Shown: positions 13,878-27,400 of the stretch, piece by piece
Layout of the letters: the number at the start of each line of letters is the position of its first letter
How positions within the stretch are numbered: position 1 is the stretch's first letter
NCBI GenBank assembly: GCA_000328365.1
Contig: KB296703.1
Location: forward strand, 484,736-548,735
Length of the DNA: 64,000 bases
Direction: 5' to 3'
DNA from: Capitella teleta
Lineage: Eukaryota > Annelida > Polychaeta > Capitellidae
Position numbers and translations under genes: made by a program
The notes under the pieces: model-generated
The model's database searches: none
Told to the model about the DNA's origin: nothing
The model's input: the letters and a program-made list of their open reading frames with translations, nothing else

Positions 13878-13888
13878 TGCTGTATTTG

Positions 13889-14235
13889 TTGGGGGCACCG
13901 AATAGCTCAGTGGGTTAAACCGCTGTCTGCAATCCTATGCCGACCGTGGGGGTCGAGGTCCCGGGTTCGAGACCCGATCAGGCCACGGGCGTTATGATTG
14001 AGAATTATAATTGTAATCCGTTATAATTGTAATTTTTCGGTGACTCTGCAGTGCTGCCTTACTGCGTAAGAAGGCCGGGCGCTGTGTACTACTGTCTATG
14101 GTGGTATACAGGATAAAGAACCCTTGGGATTTATCGATAAGAGTAGGGGGAAACCCCGGTCCCGGGCCTTCTGTTCTGGCGCCCGTATCATCCGATTAGT
14201 TTGGGTGGAGCCGTAAAACCTCATCACTCACTCAC
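13889..14235 (+). mobile_element. tRNA-derived SINE, full length
   Basis: The tRNA-like head has an A-box-like AATAGCTCAGTGGGTTAAAC and a B-box-like GGGTTCGAGACC. The body includes GTACTACTGTCTATGG, a TAAAGAACCCTTGGGATTTA segment and GGTGGAGCCGTAAAAC, and the tail is (TCAC)n. The flanks TGCTGTATTTG (13878-13888) and TGCTCTATTTG (14236-14246) match at 10 of 11 bases and are a target-site duplication. Other copies lie at 48912 and 52954, with fragments at 28185, 38029 and 61203. Confidence 0.92.
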
Positions 14236-14246
14236 TGCTCTATTTG

Positions 14247-15601
14247 CGAGGAACAAAGTGAAACAAAATGAAACAAACAAAACACTGGTTGTTTTCTTTT
14301 TTTTAAATCAAGAACAAAAAATAGTGAAATTCAACGCAAGAACAAACAAAACAAACAAACAAACCGAGATATTGAGTAAAATATAATTAGGTTTACGCAA
14401 AAATAGCGATATCGCGTTTCTCCTGATTTCTTAGAAACCCCACCAAATGAGAGGGGTGCCATCACCATAGTCACCCAGAACCATAATTTATAACTATCGA
14501 CGTTCACATTTAGGAATAAATATGATTCTAATCCATGTTTTTGTTTTTTTTTGTTTTTGTTTTTTTTTTTTTGTGCGAATAACGTTAAGTGAATTATTTT
14601 TAACAATAAATTGGAATTGTGAGTGACGAAATCAATAACAATTAATGAACCACCTTTCTCTTGAAGATACATGTATTAAGCGTCAATTTATTCGATTGTC
14701 ACGTGACCGTCAGGGAACCAAAAACTGCGAGCTAATTGACCATCGTTTTAACAACATTCATAATCGACCAAAACTCAAAATAAGTGGGCAAAAATAACAT
14801 TATGAGCTTCGTAAATTGAACGGTTAAATGAGGTTTATCAAACTCCAAATATGTTACATTCTCATGTCATTATGTCGTTGGCCTTCTTTTTTTAAAGTGG
14901 CATTGTATATGCGATCAAACTGCTATTATAATTGTTATTATTATATCAAAATGCTTTTGGGATATTTTCTAATCAGAGAATGAGCAGTGGAGCAATTTTC
15001 GTTTCTCTTTTTTTATGTGAAGTGAGCAGTATCGATGCGGCGACTGCTGTCAAAGCCTAATTGTCCTCAGTTTTATGTCACTGTATGCCTACTGATGAAT
15101 TGATATTTCTGTCATTTGGCACAAGTGCATAAATGATTCATCAAACGAGGCAACTGAACATCGACTGCTTCTTTATTTTGCTGTCATTCTTTTTTAATCT
15201 GATTCCTGCAGCCACAAACTGGTCAAATACATGCAGCTTACATCATTCGATTCACATCTATGAGAATATTATCATTATTCATAACATCATTGTGAAGCAG
15301 ATTGCTTACTTGGATTTAAATTCCAACAGTGTTTTACCTGTAGCTTGCTTTTTTGAAATTTAAAAACATTTTCCAACTGTTTCATTGCAGTATTAGACGC
15401 TCTAAAAGGAGGCTTATCTCGTTCCTTCATCAGAAGATGGATTCATCACTCCCCTTCATTCATTGCATAACACACATTGCATAACGAGGACCTTCGCTGA
15501 TTAATCATTTATCATATCACTGTGTAAGCCCGTTTACAGTTACGGTCATCATCGGTCAACGGGTAAAATAAGGTCAACACGTCGCTGGCACCGCGAGGTG
15601 C
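14247..15601. other. Non-coding
   Basis: T-rich and A-rich low-complexity runs (about 14290-14370 and 14535-14575). No gene seen. Confidence 0.55.
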
Positions 15602-15835
15602 TCATTCTTTGATGACCGACACGATGACACGGAAAAAGCTTCCTCCCCGAAATAAACGTCGACGGTGATAAGTAAAGATGAACGGACGCATGAACACCGC
15701 AGGCGTTCTGGGTGGGCTGGAGAGTGCCAGTTGGAGCCACCAGGTGGCCTTCTTGACCACTGGGCAGTTGCAGCCCCCGCTGTGGTCAATGCTATGAGGC
15801 CGCCGTTGAATGTGCTGCTGAAAAGTATTAGCCAT
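15602..15835 (-). CDS. Hypothetical small ORF or first exon
   Basis: I do not recognise this. A 77-codon frame starts in a good initiation context (ACACCATGGC) and is much more GC-rich than the surrounding sequence. The protein begins MANTFQQHIQRRPHS. It has no signal peptide, membrane segment or known motif. It could be a first coding exon, because several GT sites occur inside it, or simply a GC-rich island with overlapping open frames on both strands. Treat it as a candidate only. Confidence 0.2.
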   Translation of the reverse strand: MANTFQQHIQRRPHSIDHSGGCNCPVVKKATWWLQLALSSPPRTPAVFMRPFIFTYHRRRLFRGGSFFRVIVSVIKE

Positions 15836-17621
15836 GGTGTCCAATGAGAGGTTTATGGTATTGTGAGAAGGAAGAGGAGGATTATATACAACATCAGGAC
15901 AAATCGAGTCTGGCACTAATGCACTATGCGGATACTTTGGCCAATGGATATCAGACGCACAGTCCGTTGTTTTATGTGTCTGGCAGCGCATGATTATGGG
16001 CTATTCTGACCTGGGAATTTTTAGTATCCCCGGGTATTATTTTCTACCACTTTTGAACCCGTTTTTTGACCCTGTCGTTAACATAATTTTAGGTGCAAAT
16101 GTTTGTAATGTAGATGCTCTAAATATAAGAATTGCAATTTTAGTAATTGTACTTCGTCGATTTAATTACTTTCCTCGGTAGGATAAACCTTGCGATTAGT
16201 ATTCTCAGCAGCATTCTGATCCATCACATGAGATGCAATTGCCTTCACTAAATTCCATCTGAAGAAACAATTATAAAGGACGAAATGGAGCATTGATGCT
16301 TTTAAAGCAAATTCGATGTGATCTCAGAGTCTGGCCTCCGTGCACCGGATTTCTTCAATTGACCTAAATAAGATTCATTGTTTTGTTTTGTCGCGGAATG
16401 CGTGAGGCATTCAATTCCTATATATTATGCTTATTGGTATTTGCCATAAAAACATATTAATGCTAGCAATAAAAATATAAGGAAAAGAGAAGCAACAGTG
16501 CAGGTTTTGTGGTTTACTTGTAGATTCAGGTTTTACACCTCGCTTTGTCGATTTAGCATCCCCAGGCGGAGTGCTAGCTTTACTGCCTGCATAATAGGGT
16601 ATGAGTTACTAATGGAAGGATATAAAGTTATAAACAGAGATTGGCTTACCGCGTGCATTTGTCAAATACTGAAATCACTCATCGTATTAATGAATAACCT
16701 TCGTTTCTCGCGATTGGAACAATCACACAACGTTCGCCAATAGTTTTTATACCAATCACACACTCAGCAGAAAATGCTGCATTGCCCTTTGACCTGCTGG
16801 ATCCGAAATAATTGCTTCTGGGGGGCTGAAAGCTAGGAGTCTTTGTGGCAATCAAATCTGAGAGTCTATTTCTGGGCACCACTATGACAGGGTGAAAAGT
16901 GAAAAGACTCGGACGAAGGCATTGCTCCTGACTGACCTCAATTCCATTTCATAATGCGACACACAATGAAATCAACCCCGATGTCCCCACCCGTGAGCGT
17001 AATAGTAAACGATGTCCATTTCGCCCGTCGTTTGTTTGCGTTTTGAATGGTCCTTTGTAACCGAACCACGGAGATTGGTCCGTACGTAGATTCACAATAC
17101 GCACAGCGGAATATCAACATCGGGTCCATGTGGTTGGTAGTTGTGTGAAAGAAACTGCAAACGACAAGGCCCAAGCAGTTCACAGACGGGAATGATTTCC
17201 GCTTGTTGTATCGGCATCTTTGGTCGTCTAAGAGAAGGGGGTGAGAGGGAGAAGGAGACACTCGGCTGGTCACCGCAGCTCGAGTGTTCGTTCCCCTTAA
17301 AGCGAGCTGCGATCGGCATCCCTTGGCACTCTCTCGGCTGCTTCCCACTTGGTCGGAGGAGACTGTGGCGCCGGATACCTTTTCTGTTCAATGGCCCAAT
17401 TAGACGGACGTTCCAACTGAAGAAGAAGAGCTGTTGGACGCTGATTGCAAGCGTTGGTCGATACACTGTGAACCGCGGATATCAGCTCTGAAAAAAACAC
17501 AAATGAACACTGAATGGAGGCAGCCAAGAGCAAAGATAATGACGTCTACATTCTTTGCCTGACAGACGCAACGCAAAAGCGTGTAACATTTCATATGTGC
17601 TCCTGAAACTCGCAAGACAGC
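15836..17621. other. Non-coding, upstream of the GPCR
   Basis: Several overlapping open frames at 16.9-17.6 kb on both strands look like chance frames in a GC-richer zone. The zone may include the promoter and 5' UTR of the GPCR at 17622, but I cannot mark a TATA box or a transcription start. Confidence 0.4.
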
Positions 17622-18770
17622 ATGGAGAATTCAAGCATTCTATCTTTTGACAATGCTTCATCACGCCAAGAGATGGAGAAATTTGCTTTGGTGCAATACT
17701 TTTGTGCGCTGGAGGTGAAGTTCTACCTGAATACCTTGTTTGCTGGAGCCCTATGCCTACTCGGAATGGCGGGTAATTCCCTTTCCTTTATCGTACTGAA
17801 CAGAGACCGCGAATCCCCGGTGGCTTCATTCCTCCTACAAAGTCTGTCCTTGACGGACAACTTCTTCCTCGCGTTCTGGTTCCTGCACTTCTCCATCAAT
17901 GCTATGTTTGAGCATTTCCGTTGGGTGCGGCATTTCCACCCCACTTGGATCTTCATCCGCGTCTACAGCTACCCGCTGGTCTTTGTTGGACAAACTGCGA
18001 TGATCTGGATGACCGTGCTCATTGCAGTAAGTAGGTACATTGCGGTCTGTGTCCCCTACAAAGCCTCCTATATCTGTAACTTACCGAGGATGAAGCTAGC
18101 AGCAGGGATAGTTCTCTTCATGTCCCTTCTGTATAACATCCCAAGATACTTTGAGAACACCGTGATGCGCAGAGAGCGAAACGGCTCGGTCAGTTACATC
18201 TTCAGGCAGACGGATCTGCCCAACGATCCCCTCTACCGAAGAGTCTATTTCGATTTCATGTACTACATATTCAGCTTCGTCCTGCCGCTCATAATTCTCG
18301 CGGTACTGAACACTCGGCTAGTTCTGGCGTACCGCTTGATTCAGAAGAGGAGACAGGCGCTGCGAGGGCGATCCACCAGCGAAGGTCAGGACAATAACAT
18401 CACCCTCATCATGATCATCGTAATTGTGGTGTTCATGGTTTGCAACGCTCCAGCGCGGATCTTCCAGATTGTGCAGAAATACGAAGGCAACACGATGTGC
18501 TGGTCAGCTGCATTTGTGATTGGCGAAATTACCAACATTCTCGAAGTGCTCAATAGTTCAGCCAACTTTATCGTGTACTGCGCGTTTCGTAAGAAGTTCC
18601 GACACATACTGAGGGACACTTTATGTGAGTGCTGCCTGCTGTCGAAATCCGGGGAGTCTCTGGAGATGACTAATGGGCAAACCGACCCCGACAAGAAGCC
18701 GCTGACTTCATCCTACAAGATGAACAACGGCAGGAACGAAGCAACGGTCGACACCGAGGTTGAGCTCTGA
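17622..18770 (+). CDS. FMRFamide-receptor-like class A GPCR, single exon
   Basis: A 382-residue seven-transmembrane receptor, predicted to bind an extracellular neuropeptide at the plasma membrane and signal through G proteins. TM1 (about 36-60) has GNSLS with N52. TM2 has LSLTD with D79. TM3 ends in SRY (137-139), a variant of DRY. TM5 has SFVLP (P222). TM6 carries CNAP in place of CWxP. TM7 ends NFIVY (315-319) in place of NPxxY. The TM3-TM4 stretch, with GQTAMIW, RYIAVC and YNIPRYFE, is the pattern of FMRFamide and related peptide receptors. N-glycosylation sites are near residues 3 and 11. The usual disulfide cysteines at the top of TM3 and in extracellular loop 2 are not apparent. The coding region has no intron. 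The ligand is inferred from family only; a myomodulin- or sex-peptide-type receptor is the alternative. Confidence 0.88.
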   Translation: MENSSILSFDNASSRQEMEKFALVQYFCALEVKFYLNTLFAGALCLLGMAGNSLSFIVLNRDRESPVASFLLQSLSLTDNFFLAFWFLHFSINAMFEHFRWVRHFHPTWIFIRVYSYPLVFVGQTAMIWMTVLIAVSRYIAVCVPYKASYICNLPRMKLAAGIVLFMSLLYNIPRYFENTVMRRERNGSVSYIFRQTDLPNDPLYRRVYFDFMYYIFSFVLPLIILAVLNTRLVLAYRLIQKRRQALRGRSTSEGQDNNITLIMIIVIVVFMVCNAPARIFQIVQKYEGNTMCWSAAFVIGEITNILEVLNSSANFIVYCAFRKKFRHILRDTLCECCLLSKSGESLEMTNGQTDPDKKPLTSSYKMNNGRNEATVDTEVEL

Positions 18771-19007
18771 AATCGTGACAACCATGTCCTCTGAGGACTT
18801 CTTTGCATGCTGCGTCTTGTGCTAGTGGTTTTCCCGTCATGAGTTCGGTGAGCAGACAGGCAGTTTGAAATGAGGGATCTCCTGGTGAGAAGAAACAATG
18901 CTATCCGGTCGATATGTCTACTTCACAGATGCATAAAGCGCATTTTAACGTTGTTATAATCTCCTAAAAGCATCAAACCATGTCACTTGCATAGGATTTA
19001 TGTACAT

Positions 19008-19013
19008 AATAAA
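19008..19013 (+). promoter_or_regulatory. Poly(A) signal for the GPCR
   Basis: A canonical AATAAA lies 238 bases after the stop codon of the receptor, implying a short 3' UTR. Confidence 0.7.
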
Positions 19014-22000
19014 GCATACTTATCATTCCATAGTGGGTGAATTTTGCCTTGCATAAATCTATGATGTCACTCTTATTTCTTCGTTAAAAAGAATTACACT
19101 CGGCATTATTGCATGTCATTATTGGTAGATAAACATTGACCTTGAACCAAAGCAAGTTTGCCCAGCAGACTTCTCTTTTGTCGTGTTATGGAAGAGAACT
19201 AAAACACGGAAGCAAAGCATTCTTCAATTACCTCAACAAAGACCCGAGACCCTGGATGGGTAGGCTATGACCTCCAGGCAAGTACCTCACCCAGCAAGAT
19301 GCCGAATCACGGAAGATGGCTATTGACGTATGTCATTGAGTGTCATTGCAGCATTGCGTTGCTACTCATTCACACATCTCATGCTTAGGGTGTCCCTATT
19401 TCGACATCAAAATCACCAAAACAGATCCGAAATGGACCATTACACGGGGACCATAAAGACCCCTTCGAGGTTGGGAGTCAGGGACAAAAGGAGCATCAAT
19501 GCTCGATTGGCGATGACGCCTCGTGTATTTAGCCACGCTATCAGTGGCTATAAGGTTGTAGTACTCGCGCGAGATGGGCAATAGTGTTGGGGACAGACGT
19601 CTCTTTTTGTGGGTAATTTGCAACATGTAAAACCTTTCAATAATAATGATTGGGGGTGCTTGGTTGATAGTATAAAATGATTCACGGTTTCTTTTCTTTT
19701 TTTCGGTGGTCCTCCGCGCTAAAGAGCATTGGCGTGCACCCTGCCATTATCGCATCGGTCTTCTCCTTCAGACCCCATCCAGCATTTATCTTCTTATTAC
19801 CGTTATAAAGGACCGTGTGCGTCGACGCCGCCACTCTCCGTGCGTGTGCACCCATAAGTCAGTGCTATTGGAGAAACACCATGCACAATCCCCGAAATAC
19901 TTCTCTTTTCGTTCTACTTTATTTTTATTTTTATTTGGGGGGTGGGGGGGCAATAAATCGGTTGAAATCGAGGCTGTTTGGGGAGAAGGCAGCATGTTTG
20001 TCCTGGGTATACGATGCACGGTCTGATTTGATTATTACTGTGTAGGTTACGCCCATGAACATTGCTTTGTTCGTGACAGAAAGTCTATCACGACCGGATT
20101 ATGATGTGCACAATGGAAGAGCAAACCGAGCGAAATGCCATGCTAGGGTCTTCGCTCTTCAAGGTGCTTCATTGAATTTGGCATTGCAGACAAATCTGTC
20201 AGCGAGAATTGCCCCTCAATTGTCCTGTTTCTCTGAAAATATTCTTAGTTTACGCAGTGCTTATAAGACATTGAATTGATGCAGCATGTTGTAACTGAAC
20301 GGCTGGATCCAAGATATTGACAACACGCCATAATATGTTTGTGTTTTGGTTAATTCCACTGTCTAGTTAATTGTACGTGTTTGTGACCACACTTAAATGG
20401 GAACTACATAATATGTATTTTAACGGATGTCATGACGTCATAATGCCGGTTTGGGTGTCTCTTGGAGTCCTGCATCATTGACGTGCGTACTGAGTGACAA
20501 GCTGATCCAATCTTATGACGTGTAATGATCAAACTTGGCACTTGGTCGATATCAAAGGAGACAAATCGATTCTTGCCAATTTAGAAACCATTTTTCTCTG
20601 GCTGAGCACGAAAACTCTCAGCTCGTACAAGTAACTTGACAGCTGGCTTGAGGACAAGGTTTAAAAGCAGTGAGCAACTAGAAAGTGGATCATAGCTAGC
20701 TTTCATTATGAAATGTATTTTATGATTCAACAATTTTATTTGAATTATGGATGACATTTAATTGCTCTTCGGAATGAACACCACGTCATAAATTAAATTA
20801 AGATGGTTATTGGTGTATAATTTTGACTCAAGTCTTATGAAGACGGAAGAATATTTTTTTTTTTTTTTTTTTTTTTTTGCATTTCTCCGCACCAGTAGGC
20901 CATCACCTAGCCAGGATCTACAGAAGTTCTCTAATAACTCTCTGGAGGTTTGGATTCGCTTCGGTTTGATCGGGTGCTAAGCGTGCTGATTGGGGAGGCC
21001 AGTCAAGGACATTCATCTCATTGTCACGGAGGACCCCAAAAATAGGACTCAGAGCATGAGATGAAAATTACCTTTCAGGCATGGGACACCCCACACCCCA
21101 CACCCCGTCCATCGTGTCTGGAACCTAGCGGCTTCTTCCGAAGACAAAACAGCGGGATGCTGGCATCAAAGGTAAAACCAAGCTCTCACTGCTTAAGTCT
21201 TCTCTGCATCATTGATATGTCTCGAAGAAGAAAGCACAATCTTTCCAAGAAATGAATAAAAAGGACTGACATCAAATATTACCTAGCCATAATATAAATT
21301 GCCATTAAAAGATTTGCAAGGACTAAAAGGCACTGCTGTAGCTTGCAGTGCAGGGTCTTTCAGACTGACTCTCTTGAGTATGGTCAAGCATTAGTTTGCA
21401 GCAGAGCCAATCATTGAAAGATGCTCACAGGGCATTCACCCTGGGCCTATCGTAGATTGTCTTTCCACGTGAATGAAGCCAGCAACATTTTGACAAATGC
21501 AAAAGTGAGATGAACGAGGAAAACGACGTCGACCTTGGGCGCAAATGACGTCGACACAGTTTCGATCAAATTCGCTGAAAATAAGCACCAGCTGACCTTT
21601 GGCCTTTCGCCAGAGAAAAGGCTTTTTGTTTTATTAAAGGAAAGGTTCACAGATGGCAAAAAAAAAGACAGAATAAAAACGAATCTTACGAAACCATGCA
21701 ACCGTTGCATTTGGCTGTAGATGATAATAACGTGTAAACGTCATCCAATCATATTAGGACAACCTTTCAAATTTCACAATCAACAAAATCAACTGACGTA
21801 TTCTTTGTCCAAAATCTGATTGGCTGGCCGCTCTGATTTTTCTCGTCTTGTCCTGTTGACTGAAATATTTGAGAGTGACCATTAAGGATGTTTGAGTTGT
21901 AATTCGTTGACCACTAAGTCTCCGCCTGCTGTCTCGCGTTTCCTGTTCTGTAGACACAAGGACGCGACTTCCCATGCGCCACAGGAATTCACGTGACGCA

Positions 22001-24333
22001 CTTCTGCCAGCGAACAGCCTCCATCCACGCAAACGGCTGACGTACTTGGTGTTCTTGGTTTGTCCTTGGAAATATCTGGATGAAGGTGCACTGTCCTCGT
22101 TGTGAGGTGGCAACACGCTGCGTCTGTAATCCACCCATAGGTGTCTCCTCTCACTTCTTGGTGTAATCTTATTGGCTCGCTTCCGGAAGTAATTCCTCTG
22201 TCTGTTTTCCCCTCACCGGAAACGTGGGACCAACAGAAGGACTCAATTCCCTTGTGTGCTTTAAATCTGAACATTTTCATTCTACGGATTGACCTTTTTT
22301 TCGGGGTACCGATACTGAAGAGAAGATACCGTTTATAAGTAAGCCTTGCTTCCAGGAAGTCAAATCAAAGACAATCGTCTCGCTTTCTGTCCTTTGGAGA
22401 ATTAGTCATGAATATAAGATGTTATCGGGGCGAGGAAGGCCGATCGAAGCCTAATTGCTTTTCTGCCATCTATACAATGACAAGGACATTCAAACAGAAT
22501 GTCAATGATAATCAGTTACTACTTGCCATTCAAGACTCACAGCAAATGAATTATATAGGACGAATAATAATCTCAGAAGAGATGTAAAAAAAAGTGGTTC
22601 TTATATTACCAAACCAAGAGGCTTTTTTACTGTTTAACCCAAATATCCTGTACCAGCTACGACAGTCGATACGGACTATAGTTAGAGTTTACGATTCTCA
22701 TCAGAAGAACCAAGTTTGCAATTGCTAGCTTATTGTCAACTATCATAAAATGACTTTTGGCTAAAAGATATGACAGGATCGCATTTCTCATAATAACACA
22801 AGACGATGTACAGACCGCCGCATTTGGCCGTCGCAGTAAACCAATTTCTTGGTTCAGAATTCCTGATCATTTTCTGTATTCATTCCGCCGACTTTTAATC
22901 AAATCGTGGCCCTTGACTGCATTGCCCTAAGTGATTGCTAAGCAGAGACTTATCAATAGCCTCAGGTCAGAAAGGTTTTCAATTCAGAGCCATAAGGGGT
23001 GATTATGAAAAAAAGGGGGCAGGATAAATACTTGATCTTAGAAGCTGTGTCATTGAGGAAATCTGGCGCATAGAAGAACACAAGCCCCAACAGATTAGCC
23101 ACATGTGCCTGACATTAGCCTGATGTTAGCTAGCAATGCCAGGCGCAGAGAAATGTTTTTGGTGGGGGTCTTTTTTTGGAGGGTATAGCAGAATATGCAT
23201 TCAGGAAACGAGGAGAGTAAAACAGGCTGACATGCAATGAGGTATTGGCCTTCTGGATGAGAAGAATGATTCCCAGAAAAACTTATAGACCCGGCATAGT
23301 TTCCTGTCTCAGTGGCAATACTAGGAATGGGAATTCGCTGATGAATTCTCTCATTCGGTGAAATACAGATAGAAAAGCAGCACTGCTTTGTTTCCTGCCA
23401 ATTCCTGGTAAAACTTCAAGCGATTGCTGTTGGAGTTCCCAATTTATCATCGTGTGACACCAGACATTGGAACCTCTTTCATCCATGCAATTACCGGTAT
23501 GGATATTTATTTTTTTAACTTCTCTTGACAGTGCTTAGAAAGTAATAATTATATGTTCCTGTTGTTAAATTTCCCTTGCTGTGATGGTATTGTCATAAAT
23601 GTTTTATATACCTAAGACTAAAACTAAATAATTAAATTATAGCGAGAATATCCACTTGTTGAGTCTATTTTTAAAAATGGTCTAAATCTCAATTCGTGGC
23701 TGGGGAAGCTGTACTTCAAAGAGCACGAATCTATGGAAGAATCAATTTAGATTCAGCTAACAAAGTGATAAATAACGGAAAGATCGAGATGACCTCGTAT
23801 TGGAGTATACTTGTACTTGTACAAACTACAACGTAAGGTCAACAAATACATTGCTAGTGGAATGAAAAGTATTCATGACTGTAGCCTTAGAAGTGGATAA
23901 TTGCATCAGAAATTCCTGACCGGTGTGTTGCCAACCTTCTCACCCTAGATCATTGTGACTGTGTGGGTGTCATGAGTGATAAACTCGTCACGAAGCTCAA
24001 TCCAATTATGCTGCTAGCACTCCGTGACCTTTGAGCTGAATGAACTTTTATCTGGAATCCTTCGGTCTTTATGTGGAAGTTTTAGTGGGCAATGTGAAGA
24101 CACGAAACCAGATCCCAGATCTCAGTTCTTGGAATACAAAGCACTTGTGATAAAAGAGGGCATCAAAATGTTGTTAATGCAATTAGAACCTTGCTTTCCC
24201 ATAATAAAATTGGCACCGAAACAATTAAGAGATGTCCTTAAAATAAGGCCATTCATCTATATTCAATCAATTTTCTCCTTTTACCTGAGTGGGGCTTTTC
24301 TCTTCCTATGTGGGTTCCGTTCTAAGGACACAA
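19014..24333. other. Non-coding
   Basis: G-rich run at about 19935-19948 and a poly-T run at 20852-20878. Short open frames at 19.3-20.3 and 21.4-22.3 kb show no family signature. Nothing else is supportable. Confidence 0.5.
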
Positions 24334-24404
24334 GAGGGTGGCGGCTGGTTTCGAGCTCCAAGCTCTTCATCTCTAGGCGAGTACGCTGACCGCTTAGACA
24401 CAAG
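24334..24404 (-). repeat. tRNA-like relic (SINE head or tRNA pseudogene)
   Basis: On the minus strand the sequence has an A-box-like TAAGCGGTCAGCGTACTCGC followed about 25 bases later by a B-box-like GGAGCTCGAAACC. No closed acceptor stem is visible, so it is not a functional tRNA. It differs from the main SINE family of this window. Confidence 0.5.
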
Positions 24405-27400
24405 ATTTCCTCGCAATCATGTATCATGACAAAGACAACGAATAACAAATATTAATATGGTATTGATATGATCAATTGTAATTACGGTATATCTGCCGAA
24501 TTGCGCTGGTGGTAGAATGTATACACAATATTCTTGGGTACTCATATACCGTCACTTCCCAGATATACCTTGATACCATCCGCTTGACTGATGCAATGCG
24601 AAGTTCCCAGACATGTTCTTTCTGAAGGAACAAGACACACACCCTGCAACTACACATTGCAATTTCACAGCTTTCCAGCTGTTGCCTCCCAATTCCAACA
24701 TAGTCGTGATTCAGCCACTCTCTCCTACCGGTCTCATTCAAGGCCGGAGAATCGTAAAACTCTGCCGCTCCAATGAATACCACCGTCATTTTTTCTCAGC
24801 AATTTGACAGGGGACTCTGTTTATCATCAGGATGATTCATACCACCATTCATCATGAGCACCAGAATCTGATAGCTTATTTGTGTGGTGGCAATGGCACC
24901 TTTTCACCATTCATCATCTCTTCCTTCCTCGGGTTCCATTTTCACTCAGTCCTTACGTGACAAACCATCCAGATGAAGCTAAATCAACACTAAGAAGCAA
25001 ACACAGTGTACTTATATATTATTGGTAAGCAATCAAAGCTGTCTGAGTGAACGTTAAATACGTCATAGGTACCTATCCACGTCATCTTTTCCGCCAGGGA
25101 CACTCTAAGACTAATTGACAATCCTATCGGGTGAGTTGAATTCTATCCCAAGAGTAATAAAAAGACAGGCCATATTCATCCTCGGGAAATAAAAATGGAT
25201 GGTATAAATTAAGGCAACCACTGTTATACTAATGAAGAGGAAGCTAGCAACAGAGCGACCCCCTACGTGTTTCCTTATCCTCAGAATCTTGCCCAATTAC
25301 CATTGTCATCGTTGGGAGTGCTTTTTGGGACGTTTTTGAGAGTTGGCAAGTGGCCAAAGCTACTCGTCGTTCATCTTATGGTCATTGAATATACCGCATT
25401 TCCCCATGCATCAAACGAGCAAGGTGAGCGCGACAATCAGCTCCCCTCTCCTTCGACCTTTCGTCTCTCAGTCTTTTGATGAATGATTCGGCGATTCGGA
25501 GCAGCTGGTTGGAAACACTGCACTTGCTTGATCAATTTCAACACCTGACTGCACGGCAAACCCTGGCGATAAATCGGCTGGTTGCTGGGAGATGGTGTGG
25601 ATCTTGATTTCCAGATGCGGGGCAAGAGTATCCATGGTGACAGTATATAAACAACTTCTGGCCAATATGCCCAGTAATGGGCCAGTAAATTGCAGCTTCA
25701 TGGCAGAACATGCCGTAAAACTTGTATGTTGATAAACAGCTACCATGTAGTAAATCGTTTTGAAGATTCAGAATATTTCGAAGATTGCTGTTTGGCTGCT
25801 TAGCTCACACCAGACAGTTTTTGTAGAATATTTGGGTTGATTTGATTTCCCATCCTCCTGCGGCAAATTGAGATTGCCTTAGTTTCATAGAAATGATTAC
25901 TCTAAAAACTGTCGCCACAATGCATCACATGCACCACGCCTACGCATTTCATTTGCGATTAAGTCTTCGGATTTAAATTGCCGTAGAATAACACCAAACA
26001 CCCTATCCACCTATTCGCAGTGCGTGGGGTGGTGTATCTATATGATGATAAAGATGATGGGTTTGTCGTGAATGGCCAGTACTGTGAATAAGTCTATGGG
26101 TTATGGGGATCCAAATGTGTGGGATGACTGAGAAACGTCTGCGTGCCGTGCTGTGTTGCTACGTCACAGGTCAAAGACGAAGGAGATTGAACGCTTCCTC
26201 TCGTGGACGCCTGTTTTATATCATTCCGATTATCATTATTAATAAAAAAAAACACTTTATATGATATTCTCTTCTCAATATTAAATCAATGGAATTAATT
26301 ATTCTGGGGTAATTGGTGCTATACTAGAAATTGGTTCTACATGTACACTAGTAATACTTGTATAATTATATATATATGTATAATTATAAAAGCATCTTAG
26401 ATGGGCATTTTGCGTGTTGCAGTTCAAGGGTTGCTTCATTGTATTTTGTCATTTTACAATAATAACAATACTCGTTGAAGCATAAAATACTAACTAGAAT
26501 GACTGTGTAATGTAAAAGCGCCTATTCACGATAGCTCGGAATTTAAGGGAATCGTATGACATATAAAGCACCATCATATCGAGTTTCAATTGAGCTGTTC
26601 CAATGGAAACGCTATAGGCATTCAATAAAATGTTCCCCTTAAATCTGACTTCAATTCTGACTGATCACGTGACCCTAATAAGCATTCTAGTATTTCTAGG
26701 ATAATACTCCGACAATGATAGTAATAATACTGTTGGACGCTATGGATTATGCTGAGGTATCAAAGGATTTGATTGATCACTATTGATCACACAATAAGAT
26801 TATTTTATGAAATAAAAAATCTTCAAATATTCTCATTATTCTGGAATAACCGATTCTTCGAATGCTGGATGCAGAGTAAAATGTCTTAGAAAACGGCACC
26901 AAGACTTAACATTCGCTGTAGGCATGTTGTGTATGAGCGGACGTTCCAAGGGGTACATTTGCTTCATTAGCCAAATCGAGCATTGTTCAGCTGCTTGACC
27001 TTGGGCAAACAAAAGGTGAAAGCAAGTCACGCGAGATCCCAATTCAAAGACGAGATCTGAAATCAGGAAGACCCAAACAGACTGCGTCGATCCATCTCTC
27101 TTCACGGAGACTGCTTCCTTTTGCAGGCCTGCTTTACGTATGCTCCATATTGTGCATTGTCCGGTATACTAACTATATGTTGAGCTAGCAGGTATCGAGG
27201 GCAAAGGCTGCGCTATTGATGAGACATGTGGGATTACCACCACTATCACGACTGCATTTGGAATGCAGCGCGAACTCTGGATGAGAATAAAATCCACGGG
27301 GTCTTAAGCCAAGAGGCTATCGAAGGACCCACAACTCCACAAATGGCGAACATCTTCGGTTCGTTGAGTGCTTCTGTTGTAACAAGCGTGGGAGTTATTG

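Noticed and set aside
13889-14000. Possible tRNA gene
   Set aside because: A and B boxes are present, but the sequence continues into a SINE body with target duplications and recurs at other loci.
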